Origin: Erwinia sp. E602 | GTDB taxonomy: Bacteria; Pseudomonadota; Gammaproteobacteria; Enterobacterales; Enterobacteriaceae | Direction of reading: 5' to 3' | Assembly (NCBI RefSeq): GCF_018141005.1 | Contig: NZ_CP046582.1 | Span: 4,030,001 to 4,094,000 of the forward strand | DNA length: 64,000 bases | In this document: one piece after another, positions 43,337 to 53,198 of the stretch | Position numbering within the stretch: the first letter of the stretch is position 1 | Layout of the letters: the number at the start of each line of letters is the position of its first letter | The notes under the pieces: model-generated | The model's input: only the letters and a program-made list of their open reading frames with translations | Databases searched by the model: none | What the model was told of the DNA's origin: nothing | Position numbers and translations under genes: made by a program

Positions 43337-44647
43337 ATGCAGACGAAACCTGACATCAGTCTGGCGATGTGGTGGCGTGCCGGTGTCACCGGCATGGTCT
43401 CCTATCTGGACGCCGCCGCCATCGTTACCACCAGCATTGCGCTGGTGATCTATCTGCGCGAGTGGGGAAATACCGCGCTGATTGGCCCGCTCTCCGGGCT
43501 GCTGACGCTGATGATCGCCGTTGGCGCGGTGGTCGGCGGGCGGCTGGGCGATCGCTACGGTCGTAAAACCATTTTCACCCTGACCATGCTTATCTACATC
43601 ATCGGTTCCGCCATCCTGGTGCTGGCCGGCGGCATGCCCGCCATCTGGTGCGGCATTATCATCCTCGGTTTTGCCGTCGGTGCCGACCTGCCGGTGTCGC
43701 TGGCGATGATCGCCGAAGAAGCCCCGGACGGTGCGCGGGCGAAGCTGCTGCAGTTCAGCCATATGCTGTGGATCCTCGGCATTGCCACCACCGCCGCGCT
43801 GGGCGCGATGTTTGGTCATCTGGGCCTCAGCGGTGGCCGCTGGCTTTACGGTCATATTCTGCTGGTCAGCATTGCGGTACTGCTGGCGCGTCTGACCCTC
43901 AGCGAGTCAAAAGAGTGGCTGCGAGCGAGAGAGCTGGAAAGAACCCGCCCCGCTGCTGCCGCAGCCGGTATTATCGCCTCAGGCGCATGGAAAAATCTGT
44001 TCAGACTGCCGTGGCTGGCGGCAATGGTGGCGACCGGCCTGTTCTATTCGCTGGCCAATATTTCGGCCAACACTAACGGCCAGTTCGCCACCTATATCTA
44101 CACCGAAATTATTGGCGTCTCGGTCAGCCTGGCTTCCGGCCTCAACCTGCTCAACACCTGCATCTGCTTTACCTTCGTGCTGCTGTTTATGCGGGTGGTT
44201 GATGGTGAGAACCGCTTCCGCTGGTTCCTGTTTGCCGCCGCACTGCAGGTCACTGGCCCGCTGATGGTGGTGATCTTCGGCGTGCAGCTGCCCGCCATGC
44301 TGACGATGCTGATCCTCTGCTCCATAGGCGGCGCGCTGGCCGGTGAACCGATGTACAAAATCTGGTCGCAGGAGCTGTTCCCCACCCTGCTGCGCAGCTC
44401 GGCGCAGGGCATGACCATCGCCTTTACCCGCGTGGTGGCCGCCGTGGTCGCCCTGTTCACGCCGCAAATCCTCAGCAGCGGCCTGCGGAACCTCTACATA
44501 TTCATCTTTATTGTGATGTCGGCAGCCATGCTGATCGGCATCTTCTGGGTTGCCCGTCTGCCTAAGGCCAGCGTGCTGCAGAGCAGGTCAGCACAGTCCG
44601 ATCCTTCACTGACTCACCAGGAGCGCAAAGACCATGTCACTAACTGA
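43337..44647 (+). CDS. MFS transporter, probable rhamnoside/sugar importer
   Basis: 436-residue MFS protein with twelve predicted helices. The loop after helix 2 reads GGRLGDRYGRKTIF, the classic MFS motif, and the late segment WSQELFPTLLRSSAQG resembles sugar and inositol carriers. The ATG at 43337 follows GAGG; an in-frame start at 43208 would add 43 residues of poor quality. It overlaps the alpha-L-rhamnosidase gene by 14 bases, so the two are co-translated, and import of a rhamnose-containing glycoside is the likely job. The exact substrate is inference from this context. Confidence 0.83.
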   Translation: MQTKPDISLAMWWRAGVTGMVSYLDAAAIVTTSIALVIYLREWGNTALIGPLSGLLTLMIAVGAVVGGRLGDRYGRKTIFTLTMLIYIIGSAILVLAGGMPAIWCGIIILGFAVGADLPVSLAMIAEEAPDGARAKLLQFSHMLWILGIATTAALGAMFGHLGLSGGRWLYGHILLVSIAVLLARLTLSESKEWLRARELERTRPAAAAAGIIASGAWKNLFRLPWLAAMVATGLFYSLANISANTNGQFATYIYTEIIGVSVSLASGLNLLNTCICFTFVLLFMRVVDGENRFRWFLFAAALQVTGPLMVVIFGVQLPAMLTMLILCSIGGALAGEPMYKIWSQELFPTLLRSSAQGMTIAFTRVVAAVVALFTPQILSSGLRNLYIFIFIVMSAAMLIGIFWVARLPKASVLQSRSAQSDPSLTHQERKDHVTN

Positions 44648-47267
44648 TCTCAGCAGCATCAAACCGGACGATGTGCAGTTTGAATACCATGCGCCGCAGC
44701 ATACTACCGGCATCGGCAGCCGCCGTCCGCGTCTGTCGTGGAAGCTGCCGCAGGCGCCGGCGCACTACCAACAGCAGGCCAGTGAGCTGGCGATTACCCT
44801 GACCCACGCCGACGGCCGCTGTGAACAGCTCACGTATACCCTGAGCGGGCCACAGCAAATTCTGCTGCCGTGGCCCGGCCCCGACCTGCAGTCGCGGGAT
44901 CGCATTACGCTGCGGGTACGCGTCAGCGATGGCGCGAGCTGGTCAGCCTGGAGCGATACGGCCTGCGCCGAAACCAGCCTGCTGGACGAGACGGAGTGGC
45001 AGGCGAAAATGATCCACAGCGCCATCCCGGAAGATCGTTTCAGGGAAGGCCGCGTCTTTCAGCTGCGTAAATCGTTTACCCTGCACCAGCCGGTGGTGCG
45101 CGCACGACTTTACCTCAGCGCGCTGGGGCTGGCCGAAGTGGAGATTAACGGCCATAAGGTCGGCGAGGATGCACTGCTGCCGGGCTGGACCTCCTATCAC
45201 CACCGCCTGCGCTACTTTACGTATGATGTAACCGGCCTGCTCTCCGCCGGAGGGGAACAGGCGATCGGGGCCTGGCTGGCCGACGGCTGGTACAGCGGAC
45301 GTATCGGCTTTCATGGCGGCAACGCCCGGCTGTATGGCGACCGTAGCGGACTGCTGGCACAGCTGGAGATCCTGCACAGCGACGGCAGTCAGAGCCTGAT
45401 CGTTAGCGATGACAGCTGGCGTTGTCAGCCCGCGCCGATCCTCAGCGCCGATCTTTATAACGGTGAAACCTTTGACGCCACCCGTTACACCACCCGCTGG
45501 TCAACGGCAGGTTTTGACGATACCGACTGGTTCAGGGTGCAGGAAGCAGAGTACTTCAATTACGCGCGGCTGGTCGCCCCGGATGGCCCGCCGGTGCGGG
45601 CGCAGCACCGCCTGACGCCGGTAGAAATCGTGCGTCAGCCGGACGGCAACTGGCTGCTCGATTTCGGTCAGAACTTCAGCGGGCGGCTGCGGATCCGGGT
45701 TAGCGGCCGGCGCGGACAGCAGATCGTTCTGCGACACGCCGAAGTGCTGCAGGAGGGTAAACTCTACCGCCGCACGCTGCGCGGTGCCGCCAGCGAGGAT
45801 CGCTACATAATCGGCGAGGATAACGTCACCGAATGCTGGGAGCCGCGCTTTACGATCCACGGTTTCCGTTACGCCGAAGTCGAAGGCTGGCCGGGTGAGA
45901 ACCTGGATCCCGAAGACATTACCGCCCGGGTGTACTACTCGGCGATGCCGGAAACCGGACACTTCTCCTGTTCAGATGCCGGTATCAACCAGCTGCACAG
46001 CAACGTGCAGTGGTCGATGCGCTCAAACTTCGTTGATCTGCCCACCGACTGCCCGCAGCGCGACGAGCGGCTGGGCTGGACCGGCGATATTCAGGTGTTC
46101 ACCCCCACCGCCACCTTCCTGTATGACGTGCGTGGCTTCCTTGCCAGCTGGCTGAAGGATCTGGCCGCGGAACAGCGCGAATTCGGCAACGTGCCCTGGT
46201 ACGTGCCCTGGATCCCCGGTAATGCCTGGAGCATTGCCGAGGCGGGCAGCGTATGGGGCGATGTCGCCACCATTACGCCGTGGGTGCTGTACCAGCGCTA
46301 CAAGGATCCGGGCATCCTGCACCAGCAGTATGACAGCGCGAAAATGTGGTGTGACCGGCTGATCGCAAAGTTTGCCCCGGGCGAACACCGGGTCAGCGCC
46401 GATATGCAGCTGGGCGACTGGCTTGACCCGCTGGCCCCGCCGGATAACCCGATTGAGGCGATGACCGATCCTGAGCTGATTGCCACCGCTTACGCCTTTA
46501 AGTCACTACAGATTATGGCGCAGATGGCGCAGATCACCGGCCGCCCGGAGCAGGCAGAGTACTACGCACAGGTGGCGGAACGGGTGCAGCGGGATTTCCT
46601 CAGCCACTGGTTCCCGGCGGGTGATACGGGGAGCAACAATACGCAGTGCGCATGGAGTATTGCGCTGGTGTTTGGTCTTATCCACGAGCCCGCCGAACGG
46701 CAGGCGGCCGGGGAGCGGCTGGCGACGCTGATTCGCGATAACCGCGGCCGCATCGGCACCGGCTTTGCCGGTACGCCGCTGGTGCTGGACGCACTGACGC
46801 AGACCGGCCACCTGAGCGAAGCCTGGCAGATGCTGCAGTGCCGCGAATGCCCGTCATGGCTCTACCAGGTGGATATGGGCGCGACCACCATCTGGGAGCG
46901 CTGGGACAGTATGCAGCCGGACGGCACGGTTAACAGCGGTGAGATGACATCCTTTAATCACTACGCGCTCGGTGCGGTGGCCGACTGGCTGCACCGGGTG
47001 GTCGGGGGCATTGAGAATGCGGGCAGCGGCTACGATCGCATTCTGTTCCGTCCGCGCCCCGGCGGCGGCGTCAGCCACGCGAAATGCGAACTGGCGTCGC
47101 CTTATGGCCGTATTGCCTCAGGCTGGCAAATTACCGATGGCACCTTCTCAGTGACGGTGGAGGTGCCGCCAGGGGCCGGCGCGGAGCTGGTGATGCCGGA
47201 CGGCACGCGCCACACGCTGACCAACGGAGAGCATCGTTATGCGTGTCGCTGGGCGGCTGACCGTTGA
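44634..47267 (+). CDS. Alpha-L-rhamnosidase, glycoside hydrolase family 78
   Basis: Cleaves terminal alpha-L-rhamnose from glycosides. 877 residues without a signal peptide, so it acts inside the cell on imported substrate. N-terminal beta-sandwich domains (about 1-400; LYLSALGLAEVEINGHKVGE is the usual rhamnosidase N-domain block), then the six-hairpin (alpha/alpha)6 barrel with the family's acidic catalytic block DCPQRDERLGWTGD near residues 472-485 and further conserved WDLxx-like motifs TTIWERWDSM and SFNHYALGAVADWL near the end. Its start overlaps the MFS gene. The rhamnose-catabolic genes rhaBAD are not in the window, so they must lie elsewhere if rhamnose is used. Confidence 0.92.
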   Translation: MSLTDLSSIKPDDVQFEYHAPQHTTGIGSRRPRLSWKLPQAPAHYQQQASELAITLTHADGRCEQLTYTLSGPQQILLPWPGPDLQSRDRITLRVRVSDGASWSAWSDTACAETSLLDETEWQAKMIHSAIPEDRFREGRVFQLRKSFTLHQPVVRARLYLSALGLAEVEINGHKVGEDALLPGWTSYHHRLRYFTYDVTGLLSAGGEQAIGAWLADGWYSGRIGFHGGNARLYGDRSGLLAQLEILHSDGSQSLIVSDDSWRCQPAPILSADLYNGETFDATRYTTRWSTAGFDDTDWFRVQEAEYFNYARLVAPDGPPVRAQHRLTPVEIVRQPDGNWLLDFGQNFSGRLRIRVSGRRGQQIVLRHAEVLQEGKLYRRTLRGAASEDRYIIGEDNVTECWEPRFTIHGFRYAEVEGWPGENLDPEDITARVYYSAMPETGHFSCSDAGINQLHSNVQWSMRSNFVDLPTDCPQRDERLGWTGDIQVFTPTATFLYDVRGFLASWLKDLAAEQREFGNVPWYVPWIPGNAWSIAEAGSVWGDVATITPWVLYQRYKDPGILHQQYDSAKMWCDRLIAKFAPGEHRVSADMQLGDWLDPLAPPDNPIEAMTDPELIATAYAFKSLQIMAQMAQITGRPEQAEYYAQVAERVQRDFLSHWFPAGDTGSNNTQCAWSIALVFGLIHEPAERQAAGERLATLIRDNRGRIGTGFAGTPLVLDALTQTGHLSEAWQMLQCRECPSWLYQVDMGATTIWERWDSMQPDGTVNSGEMTSFNHYALGAVADWLHRVVGGIENAGSGYDRILFRPRPGGGVSHAKCELASPYGRIASGWQITDGTFSVTVEVPPGAGAELVMPDGTRHTLTNGEHRYACRWAADR

Positions 47268-47371
47268 ACTTCCCCGCTGCAGAGCATGACCGGACGTCAT
47301 GGCGCTCTATTTATTGCTGCGCAAAACGGTGGCATGCCCGTTAATCAGCCGTAAACCGGCAGCAGAGGCGT

Positions 47372-47402
47372 AAAAAAAGGAGCCCCACCCCGGGACTCCT
47401 TT
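47372..47402. terminator. Terminator between thrC and the rhamnosidase gene
   Basis: Minus strand: AAAGGAGTCCC, loop, GGGGCTCCTTT and a run of Ts; closes the thr operon and may also stop the convergent rhamnosidase transcript. Confidence 0.82.
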
Positions 47403-47470
47403 ACGCATTAACATGCCCGCCGGCGGAGGGTTCCGTATCATCCCCCCCGTTTCCCCGGCTGCAGGCAATC

Positions 47471-48757
47471 CTACTTCTTCAGCAGAAACGCCCGCAGTTC
47501 AGCAAAGTCCGCTTTCATGTTGTGCGACAGCAGATCCAGATCGGCACGTTCTGCCAACGCTTCCGGTACCGGCAGCTTGCGCTCGAGGATCGCTTCCACG
47601 CTCTCGATAAACTTGGCCGGGTGCGCGGTGCCGAGGAACAGGCCGAATTCGCCCTCCTGCAGCTGATCGCGCAGCATACGGTAAGCGATCGCCGCGTGCG
47701 GCTCGGAGATATAGCCGAGATCCGCCAGCTCGCGCATGGTGGCTTTGGTGGTCTCATCACTCACCGCGCCGAAGCCAAGATCCTGCAGACGCCAGGTTTT
47801 ACGGCGGAAGATCTCTTCCACGCGCGGCCAGTTGTTCGGCTGCGATACGTCCATAGCGTTAGAGAGGGTGGCTACGGTCTGGTTTGGCGTCCACTGGCCG
47901 TCGGCAAGGAAGCGCGGTACGGTGTCGTTGGCGTTAGTCGCGGCGATAAAGCGCTTCACCGGCAGACCCAGTGATTTCGCCAGCAGGCCGGCGGTCAGGT
48001 CGCCGAAGTTGCCGCTCGGCACCGAGATCACCAGCTGGTTGCGTTTTTCCTGCGGCAGCTGCGCCACGGCTTCAAAGTAGTAGCAGATCTGCGCCAGCAG
48101 GCGGCTGATGTTGATTGAGTTAGCCGAGTTCAGGCCAATCGCCTTCTTCAGCTCTTCATCGTCAAACGACTGCTTGACCAGCGCCTGGCAGGCGTCGAAG
48201 TCGCCGTCGATGGCGATGGTTTCAATGTTGCCACCGAGGGTGCAGAACAGTTTTTCCTGCAGCGGGCTGATCTTGCCCTGCGGATAGAGGATCACCACGC
48301 GCACGTTTTCCATGCCGTAGAAGGCGTGGGCCACGGCGGCACCGGTATCACCGGAGGTCGCGGTCAGAATGGTGATCTGCTCGTCGGCACCGCTGACGTA
48401 AGCCAGCATCTGCGCCATAAAACGGCCGCCGAAGTCTTTAAATGCCAGCGTCGGTCCGTGGAACAGTTCCAGCGCGGCAACGTCGTCGGTCACGCTGACC
48501 ACCGGTGCCGGGAAGGTAAAGGCGGTTTTCACGCGCTCATTCAGCTGATGCGCGGCAATTTCATCGCCGATAAAGGCCGAGAGAATTTTGCTGCTGCGGG
48601 TAACAAAATCCATCTCCAGCAGTGCGTCGATGTCGGTCAGCTCAAATTCCGGCAGTTCCAGTGGAAAGAACAGGCCCTGCTGCTTGCCCAGCCCCTGCTT
48701 TACCGCCTGTGCAAAGCTGACCTGCTCGTTGTGATCCTTAAGGTTATACAGTTTCAT
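47471..48757 (-). CDS. thrC: Threonine synthase ThrC
   Basis: PLP enzyme that converts O-phosphohomoserine to threonine. The PLP lysine is in LAFKDFGGRF (near residue 107) and the phosphate-binding loop in SGNFGDLTAGLLAKS; TATSGDTGAAVAHAF is the family signature. 428 residues, as in E. coli. Last gene of thrLABC, three bases after thrB. Confidence 0.98.
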   Translation of the reverse strand: MKLYNLKDHNEQVSFAQAVKQGLGKQQGLFFPLELPEFELTDIDALLEMDFVTRSSKILSAFIGDEIAAHQLNERVKTAFTFPAPVVSVTDDVAALELFHGPTLAFKDFGGRFMAQMLAYVSGADEQITILTATSGDTGAAVAHAFYGMENVRVVILYPQGKISPLQEKLFCTLGGNIETIAIDGDFDACQALVKQSFDDEELKKAIGLNSANSINISRLLAQICYYFEAVAQLPQEKRNQLVISVPSGNFGDLTAGLLAKSLGLPVKRFIAATNANDTVPRFLADGQWTPNQTVATLSNAMDVSQPNNWPRVEEIFRRKTWRLQDLGFGAVSDETTKATMRELADLGYISEPHAAIAYRMLRDQLQEGEFGLFLGTAHPAKFIESVEAILERKLPVPEALAERADLDLLSHNMKADFAELRAFLLKK

Positions 48758-48760
48758 GCG

Positions 48761-49690
48761 TTATCCCAGTTTACGTGCGCCAGCCGTGTCGAGGCGGCAA
48801 ATATGAACGAAGCCTTCATCATTTTGCAGATAGTTCTGGCGAAGCCAGTCCGCCATCCGCTGGGCCGTCTCCGGCTGGTTGCACACGGCAAACAGCGTCG
48901 GCCCGGAGCCGGAGATACCACAGGCCAGCGCGCCGATATCGGCGGCAGCCTGCCGGGCCGCGGCAAAGCCCGGTAACAGTTGCGTGCGGTACGGTTCGGC
49001 AATCACGTCCTGCATCAGTTTCGCCGCCAGTTCCGGCTGCTGGCTGTGGCAGGCGTGAATAAAGCCGCCGAGGTAGCGCCCGTGACGAATAATGTCCTGT
49101 TTGCTGTAGCTGGCAGGCAGAATCGCGCGCGCTTCCGCGGTCGACACCTTAATGCCCGGATAAGCCATTACCCACAGCCAGTCAGCAAACCCTGGCACGG
49201 CCTGGCTGATAATGCCATTCTCTTCCAGCATCAGCTGAATGCCGCCGAGGAAGCAGGGTGCCACGTTGTCGTAGTGTACGCTGCCGGAAATCCGTCCTTC
49301 CAGCTCGCCCATCAGTGCCAGCATTTCAGTGTCATTCAGCGGCCTGCCGCAGTGCTCGTTCATCGCCATCAGCCCGGCGACGACTGAACAGGCGCTGGAA
49401 CCGAGGCCGGAGCCGATCGGCATGTTTTTTTCCAGCGTCATCGCCACCGGCACTTCGCGGCCAATGGCTTCGCAAAAGCGCTGCCAGCACTGGTAAACGA
49501 TATTCTCTTTCGGGTCTGCCGGCAGCTTGCTGACGAAGCGGCCTTCATTGCGCAGGCTGAAGCTTTCCGCCGCCTCTACGCTGACGCAGTCACCCAGCAG
49601 CGTGCCGTCCACCGGCGACACCGCCGCCCCTAAGACGTCGAAGCCGACGCTGACGTTGCCAATTGAGGCAGGGGCATAAATTTTAACCAT
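48761..49690 (-). CDS. thrB: Homoserine kinase ThrB
   Basis: GHMP-family kinase that phosphorylates homoserine. The ATP-binding GHMP motif [11 protein letters not shown] is intact (about residues 89-99), and the C-terminal [13 protein letters not shown] closes the fold. ATG at 49690 gives 309 residues (E. coli: 310); an in-frame TTG two codons earlier overlaps thrA and is not used. It starts two bases after the thrA stop codon, the usual coupling of this operon. Confidence 0.97.
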   Translation of the reverse strand: MVKIYAPASIGNVSVGFDVLGAAVSPVDGTLLGDCVSVEAAESFSLRNEGRFVSKLPADPKENIVYQCWQRFCEAIGREVPVAMTLEKNMPIGSGLGSSACSVVAGLMAMNEHCGRPLNDTEMLALMGELEGRISGSVHYDNVAPCFLGGIQLMLEENGIISQAVPGFADWLWVMAYPGIKVSTAEARAILPASYSKQDIIRHGRYLGGFIHACHSQQPELAAKLMQDVIAEPYRTQLLPGFAAARQAAADIGALACGISGSGPTLFAVCNQPETAQRMADWLRQNYLQNDEGFVHICRLDTAGARKLG

Positions 49691-49692
49691 CT

Positions 49693-52155
49693 TCAAACTC
49701 CCAACTTCCAGGACAGGGTACGTAACAGGTCAGCAAACACGCCCGCGGCGGTCACATCGTTACCGGCGCCGTAGCCGCGCAGCACCAGCGGAATCGGCTG
49801 GTAGTAACGGCTGTAGAAGGCCAGCGCGTTTTCACCATTTTTCACTTTATACAGCGGGTCGTTGCCGTCTACCGCGTCAATCTTCACGCGGCAGCGGCCG
49901 CCCTCTTCAATCGCGCCGACAAAACGTAACACTTTTCCGGCGTCACGGGCAGTGACCACCCGCGCGGCAAAGGCGTCATCCAGCTCCGGCAGACGCTGCA
50001 TAAACGCTTCCACGTCGCTGATGGCGGTAAACTCTTCCGGCAGCACCGCTTCAATCTCAATGTCGCTCAGCTCCAGCTGATGGCCTGCCTCACGGGCGAG
50101 GATCAGCAGCTTGCGCGCCACGTCCATGCCGGAGAGATCGTCACGCGGATCCGGCTCGGTAAAGCCCATCTCGCGCGCCATGCTGGTGGCGGCCGAGAGG
50201 GAAACGCCTTCGTCGAGCTTGCCGAAGATAAAGGAGAGTGAACCGGAGAGGATGCCGGAGAAGCGCAGCAGTTCGTCGCCGGCGTTCAGCAGGTTCTGCA
50301 GGTTTTCAATCACCGGCAGCCCGGCACCGACGTTGGTGTCGTAGAGGAACTTACGGCGGGATTTTGCCGCCGCCGCACGCATCTGCTGGTAGTAGCTCCA
50401 GGAAGAGGTGTTGGCCTTCTTGTTCGGCGTCACCACGTGGAAGCCGTCCGCCAGGAAGTCGGCGTACTGATCGGCTACCTGCTGGCTGGAGGTACAGTCG
50501 ACGATCACCGGGTTCAGCAGGTGATACTCCTTAACCAGCCGGTTCAGGCGCCTGAGATCGAACGGCTCCTGCGCCGCCTGCAGCTGCTCCTGCCAGTTTT
50601 CCAGCGCGATGCCGTGCACGCCGGTCAGCAGCGCGCGCGAGTTGGCGATGCCGCAGACGCGCAGGTCGATATGCTTGTTCTTCAGCCACGCCTGCTGGCG
50701 GTGCAGCTGGTCGATCAGCGCGCCGCCGACGCCGCCGGTGCCGATCACAAATACTTCGATCACCTGGTCGGTGGCGAACAGCATCTGGTGCACCACGCGC
50801 ACGCCGGTGATCGCTTCATCGTTATTCACCACCACCGAGATCGAACGCTCGGAAGATCCCTGCGCGATCGCCACGATATTGATATTGGCGCGGGCCAGCG
50901 CCGAGAAGAACTTGGCGGAGATACCGCGCAGGGTGCGCATACCGTCACCCACCACCGAGATCACCGCCAGGTGCTCCATCACGTCCAGCGGCTCCAGCAG
51001 GCCGTCCTTCAGCTCCAGGTGGAACTCATCTTCCAGCACCCGACGCGCACGCGCCAGGTCACTTTGCGGCACGCAGAAGCTGATGCTGTATTCCGAGGAG
51101 GACTGGGTGATCAGCACCACCGAGATGCCGCTGCGTGACAGCGCGCTGAACACCCGCGCGGCCATGCCGATCATCCCTTTCATTCCCGGACCGGAGACGT
51201 TGAACATCGCCATATTGTTCAGGTTGGTGATGCCCTTCACCGGGTTCTCTTCATCGCTGCCCTCGCCGCCGATCAGCGTGCCGGGGGCCTGCGGATTAGC
51301 GGTGTTTTTAATCAGACAAGGGATCTGGAACTGGGCGATGGGCGCGATAGTGCGGGGATGGAGGACTTTGGCACCGAAGTAAGAGAGCTCCATCGCCTCC
51401 TGGTAAGACATCGACTTCAGCAGCCGCGCGTCGGGCACCTGGCGCGGATCGCAGGTATAGACGCCGTCCACGTCGGTCCAGATCTCACAGCAGTCGGCGC
51501 GCAGGCAGGCGGCCAGCACGGCGGCAGAGTAATCGGAGCCGTTACGGCCCAGCACCACCAGCTCACCGCGGTCGTTGCCGGCGGTGAAACCGGCCATCAG
51601 GATCATATTGCCGGCCGGGATTTTGCCGGCGGCGATGCGGCGGGTGGATTCAGGGATATCGACGGTGGATTCAAGATAGTGGCCGACCGCCAGCAGGTTC
51701 TCAACCGGGTTGATCACGCTGACGCCCCAGCCGCGCGCCTGTAGCAGCGCTTCCATGATCGCGATCGACAGCTTCTCGCCACGGCAGATGATTGCCGCAT
51801 TCACGCTGTCCGGGCACTGGCCCAGCAGGCTGATGCCGTGCAGCACCTGCTTCAGCTGAGCGAACTCCTGATCGACCAGCGTTTTTACCCGCTCCAGCGC
51901 AAAGCCCGGCTGGGCCTCAGCCAGTCCCTGCAGCAGGCTGGCAAAAATGTGCTCGGCGTCGCTGATATTCGGCGTGGCGTCCTGGCCGCTGATGGTTTTC
52001 TCAATCATCGCCACCAGATGGTTGGTAATTTTGGCCGGGGCGGACAATACGGTAGCGACCTGTCCCTGCTGTGCATTGCTCTCCAGAATGTCCGCCACCC
52101 GCAGAAAACGTTCCGCGTTGGCTACTGAGGTCCCACCGAATTTCAGCACTCGCAT
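49693..52155 (-). CDS. thrA: Bifunctional aspartokinase I / homoserine dehydrogenase I ThrA
   Basis: First and third steps of threonine synthesis, feedback-inhibited by threonine. 820 residues, exactly E. coli length. Kinase domain ([20 protein letters not shown] at the start, [17 protein letters not shown] near 220), ACT domains (about 320-460), then homoserine dehydrogenase with the NAD-binding [13 protein letters not shown] near 470. ATG at 52155 follows AGGAG; an in-frame start at 52197 falls in the attenuator and is rejected. Controlled by the thrL attenuator upstream. Confidence 0.98.
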   Translation of the reverse strand: MRVLKFGGTSVANAERFLRVADILESNAQQGQVATVLSAPAKITNHLVAMIEKTISGQDATPNISDAEHIFASLLQGLAEAQPGFALERVKTLVDQEFAQLKQVLHGISLLGQCPDSVNAAIICRGEKLSIAIMEALLQARGWGVSVINPVENLLAVGHYLESTVDIPESTRRIAAGKIPAGNMILMAGFTAGNDRGELVVLGRNGSDYSAAVLAACLRADCCEIWTDVDGVYTCDPRQVPDARLLKSMSYQEAMELSYFGAKVLHPRTIAPIAQFQIPCLIKNTANPQAPGTLIGGEGSDEENPVKGITNLNNMAMFNVSGPGMKGMIGMAARVFSALSRSGISVVLITQSSSEYSISFCVPQSDLARARRVLEDEFHLELKDGLLEPLDVMEHLAVISVVGDGMRTLRGISAKFFSALARANINIVAIAQGSSERSISVVVNNDEAITGVRVVHQMLFATDQVIEVFVIGTGGVGGALIDQLHRQQAWLKNKHIDLRVCGIANSRALLTGVHGIALENWQEQLQAAQEPFDLRRLNRLVKEYHLLNPVIVDCTSSQQVADQYADFLADGFHVVTPNKKANTSSWSYYQQMRAAAAKSRRKFLYDTNVGAGLPVIENLQNLLNAGDELLRFSGILSGSLSFIFGKLDEGVSLSAATSMAREMGFTEPDPRDDLSGMDVARKLLILAREAGHQLELSDIEIEAVLPEEFTAISDVEAFMQRLPELDDAFAARVVTARDAGKVLRFVGAIEEGGRCRVKIDAVDGNDPLYKVKNGENALAFYSRYYQPIPLVLRGYGAGNDVTAAGVFADLLRTLSWKLGV

Positions 52156-52181
52156 GTTAAAGCTCTCCTGAATTTTTGCCG

Positions 52182-52213
52182 AAAAAAAAGCCCGCACTGG
52201 TTAGGTGCGGGCT
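52182..52213 (-). terminator. thr operon attenuator
   Basis: Minus strand: AGCCCGCAC, seven-base loop, GTGCGGGCT, eight Ts. A 9-pair stem between thrL and thrA. The 3' end of thrL carries GGTGCGGGC, which can pair with part of this stem, so an alternative antiterminator fold is available as in E. coli. Confidence 0.95.
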
Positions 52214-52238
52214 TATTTTTTTGTTTTTCCTGTATGCG

Positions 52239-52310
52239 TCAGCCCGCACCGTTACCTGTAGTAATGGTGGTGGTAATAATGATTGTGGTAATCAGGCTGT
52301 TTTTACGCAT
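52239..52310 (-). CDS. thrL: thr operon leader peptide ThrL
   Basis: 23-residue regulatory leader. Of the residues from 7 to 18, seven are Thr and five are Ile, so starvation for either charged tRNA stalls the ribosome and favours the antiterminator. The C-terminal TTGNGAG is identical to E. coli ThrL, which has 21 residues. The stop codon lies 25 bases before the attenuator stem. Confidence 0.95.
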   Translation of the reverse strand: MRKNSLITTIIITTTITTGNGAG

Positions 52311-52350
52311 TTTAGATTTATCGTCTGTCTGTAAAATCTGTCGGCCTCCA

Positions 52351-52379
52351 GAAGTAAAGCAAACGGCCGGGTAAGTCAA
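52351..52379 (-). promoter_or_regulatory. Probable thrLABC promoter
   Basis: Minus strand: TTGACT (52374-52379), a 17-base spacer and TACTTC (52351-52356). The -35 agrees with the E. coli thr promoter (TTGACT); the -10 is weak. Position, about 40 bases before thrL, fits. Confidence 0.45.
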
Positions 52380-52499
52380 TTTTTTTATGTTTTACGGCCC
52401 GGACGGGGTGCGACAGCCCGAGGCGGGTTCTGCCGCAACGGCCTGGTGGTTCTGTGCCTGGTATAAATAATCGTAGTTATTCCCGCCGTGGATTGTCAC

Positions 52500-53198
52500 T
52501 TAACCAGCGTTTTTATCTGCCAGCTTTTTTTCCACATCGTGCAGTAAACGGTGCAACATCGCCGTATCCCGCTGCTGCAACAGACCCAGCCGCTGCTGCA
52601 GCCAGTCGGCCAGTTTTTCATCCCCCGCCACCTCTAACTGCTGCAGCAGTGCCTGGCTGCGCTGTCGTAACGCGGCCAGCTGCGGGGCATCGGCCACTGG
52701 CGCAGACCCTGCGCTCACCTGCTGCAACGCCGACAGCTGATAGCAGTACACCATCACCGCCTGGCCGAGATTAAGCGAAGGGTAGTCATTCGCCATCGGG
52801 ATGCCGGTCAGCAGGTCGACCTGCGCCAGTTCGTCGTTGGTCAGCCCGCTGTCTTCGCGGCCAAACACCAGCGCGGCGCTGTTGATCCACTGCACCTTCT
52901 CTTCCAGCACCGTCTGCACCTGCTGCGGGGTGGCGTAGTAGCGGAACTTCGCCCGGCTGCGCGCGGTGGTGGCAATGCTGAAATCAATATCCGCCAGCGC
53001 CTCTGCCAGCGAGTCCCAGTGGCTGGCCGCGTCGAGGATCTCGCCGGCCCCGTGCGCCACCCGCTGCGCCGCCGGCTCCAGATGCACCTGACTGTTAACG
53101 ATACGTAACTCGCTAAACCCCATGGTTTTCATCGCGCGGGCGGCCGCACCGACGTTTTCAGCACGGGCGGGAGAGACAAGAATCAGTGGAAAACGCAT
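52500..53198 (-). CDS. yjtD: SPOUT-family tRNA/rRNA methyltransferase YjtD (LasT)
   Basis: RNA 2'-O-methyltransferase of the TrmJ/LasT branch with a trefoil-knot fold. Motif 1 NVGAAARAMKTMGF (residues 15-28), motif 2 LVFGREDSGLTNDE (near 112) and motif 3 PSLNLGQAVMVYCYQ (near 139) are all present; the C-terminal tail is helical and glutamine-rich. 232 residues against 228 in E. coli. E. coli YjtD is uncharacterised, so the RNA target is not certain. The gene lies upstream of thrL in the same direction, as in E. coli. Confidence 0.93.
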   Translation of the reverse strand: MRFPLILVSPARAENVGAAARAMKTMGFSELRIVNSQVHLEPAAQRVAHGAGEILDAASHWDSLAEALADIDFSIATTARSRAKFRYYATPQQVQTVLEEKVQWINSAALVFGREDSGLTNDELAQVDLLTGIPMANDYPSLNLGQAVMVYCYQLSALQQVSAGSAPVADAPQLAALRQRSQALLQQLEVAGDEKLADWLQQRLGLLQQRDTAMLHRLLHDVEKKLADKNAG

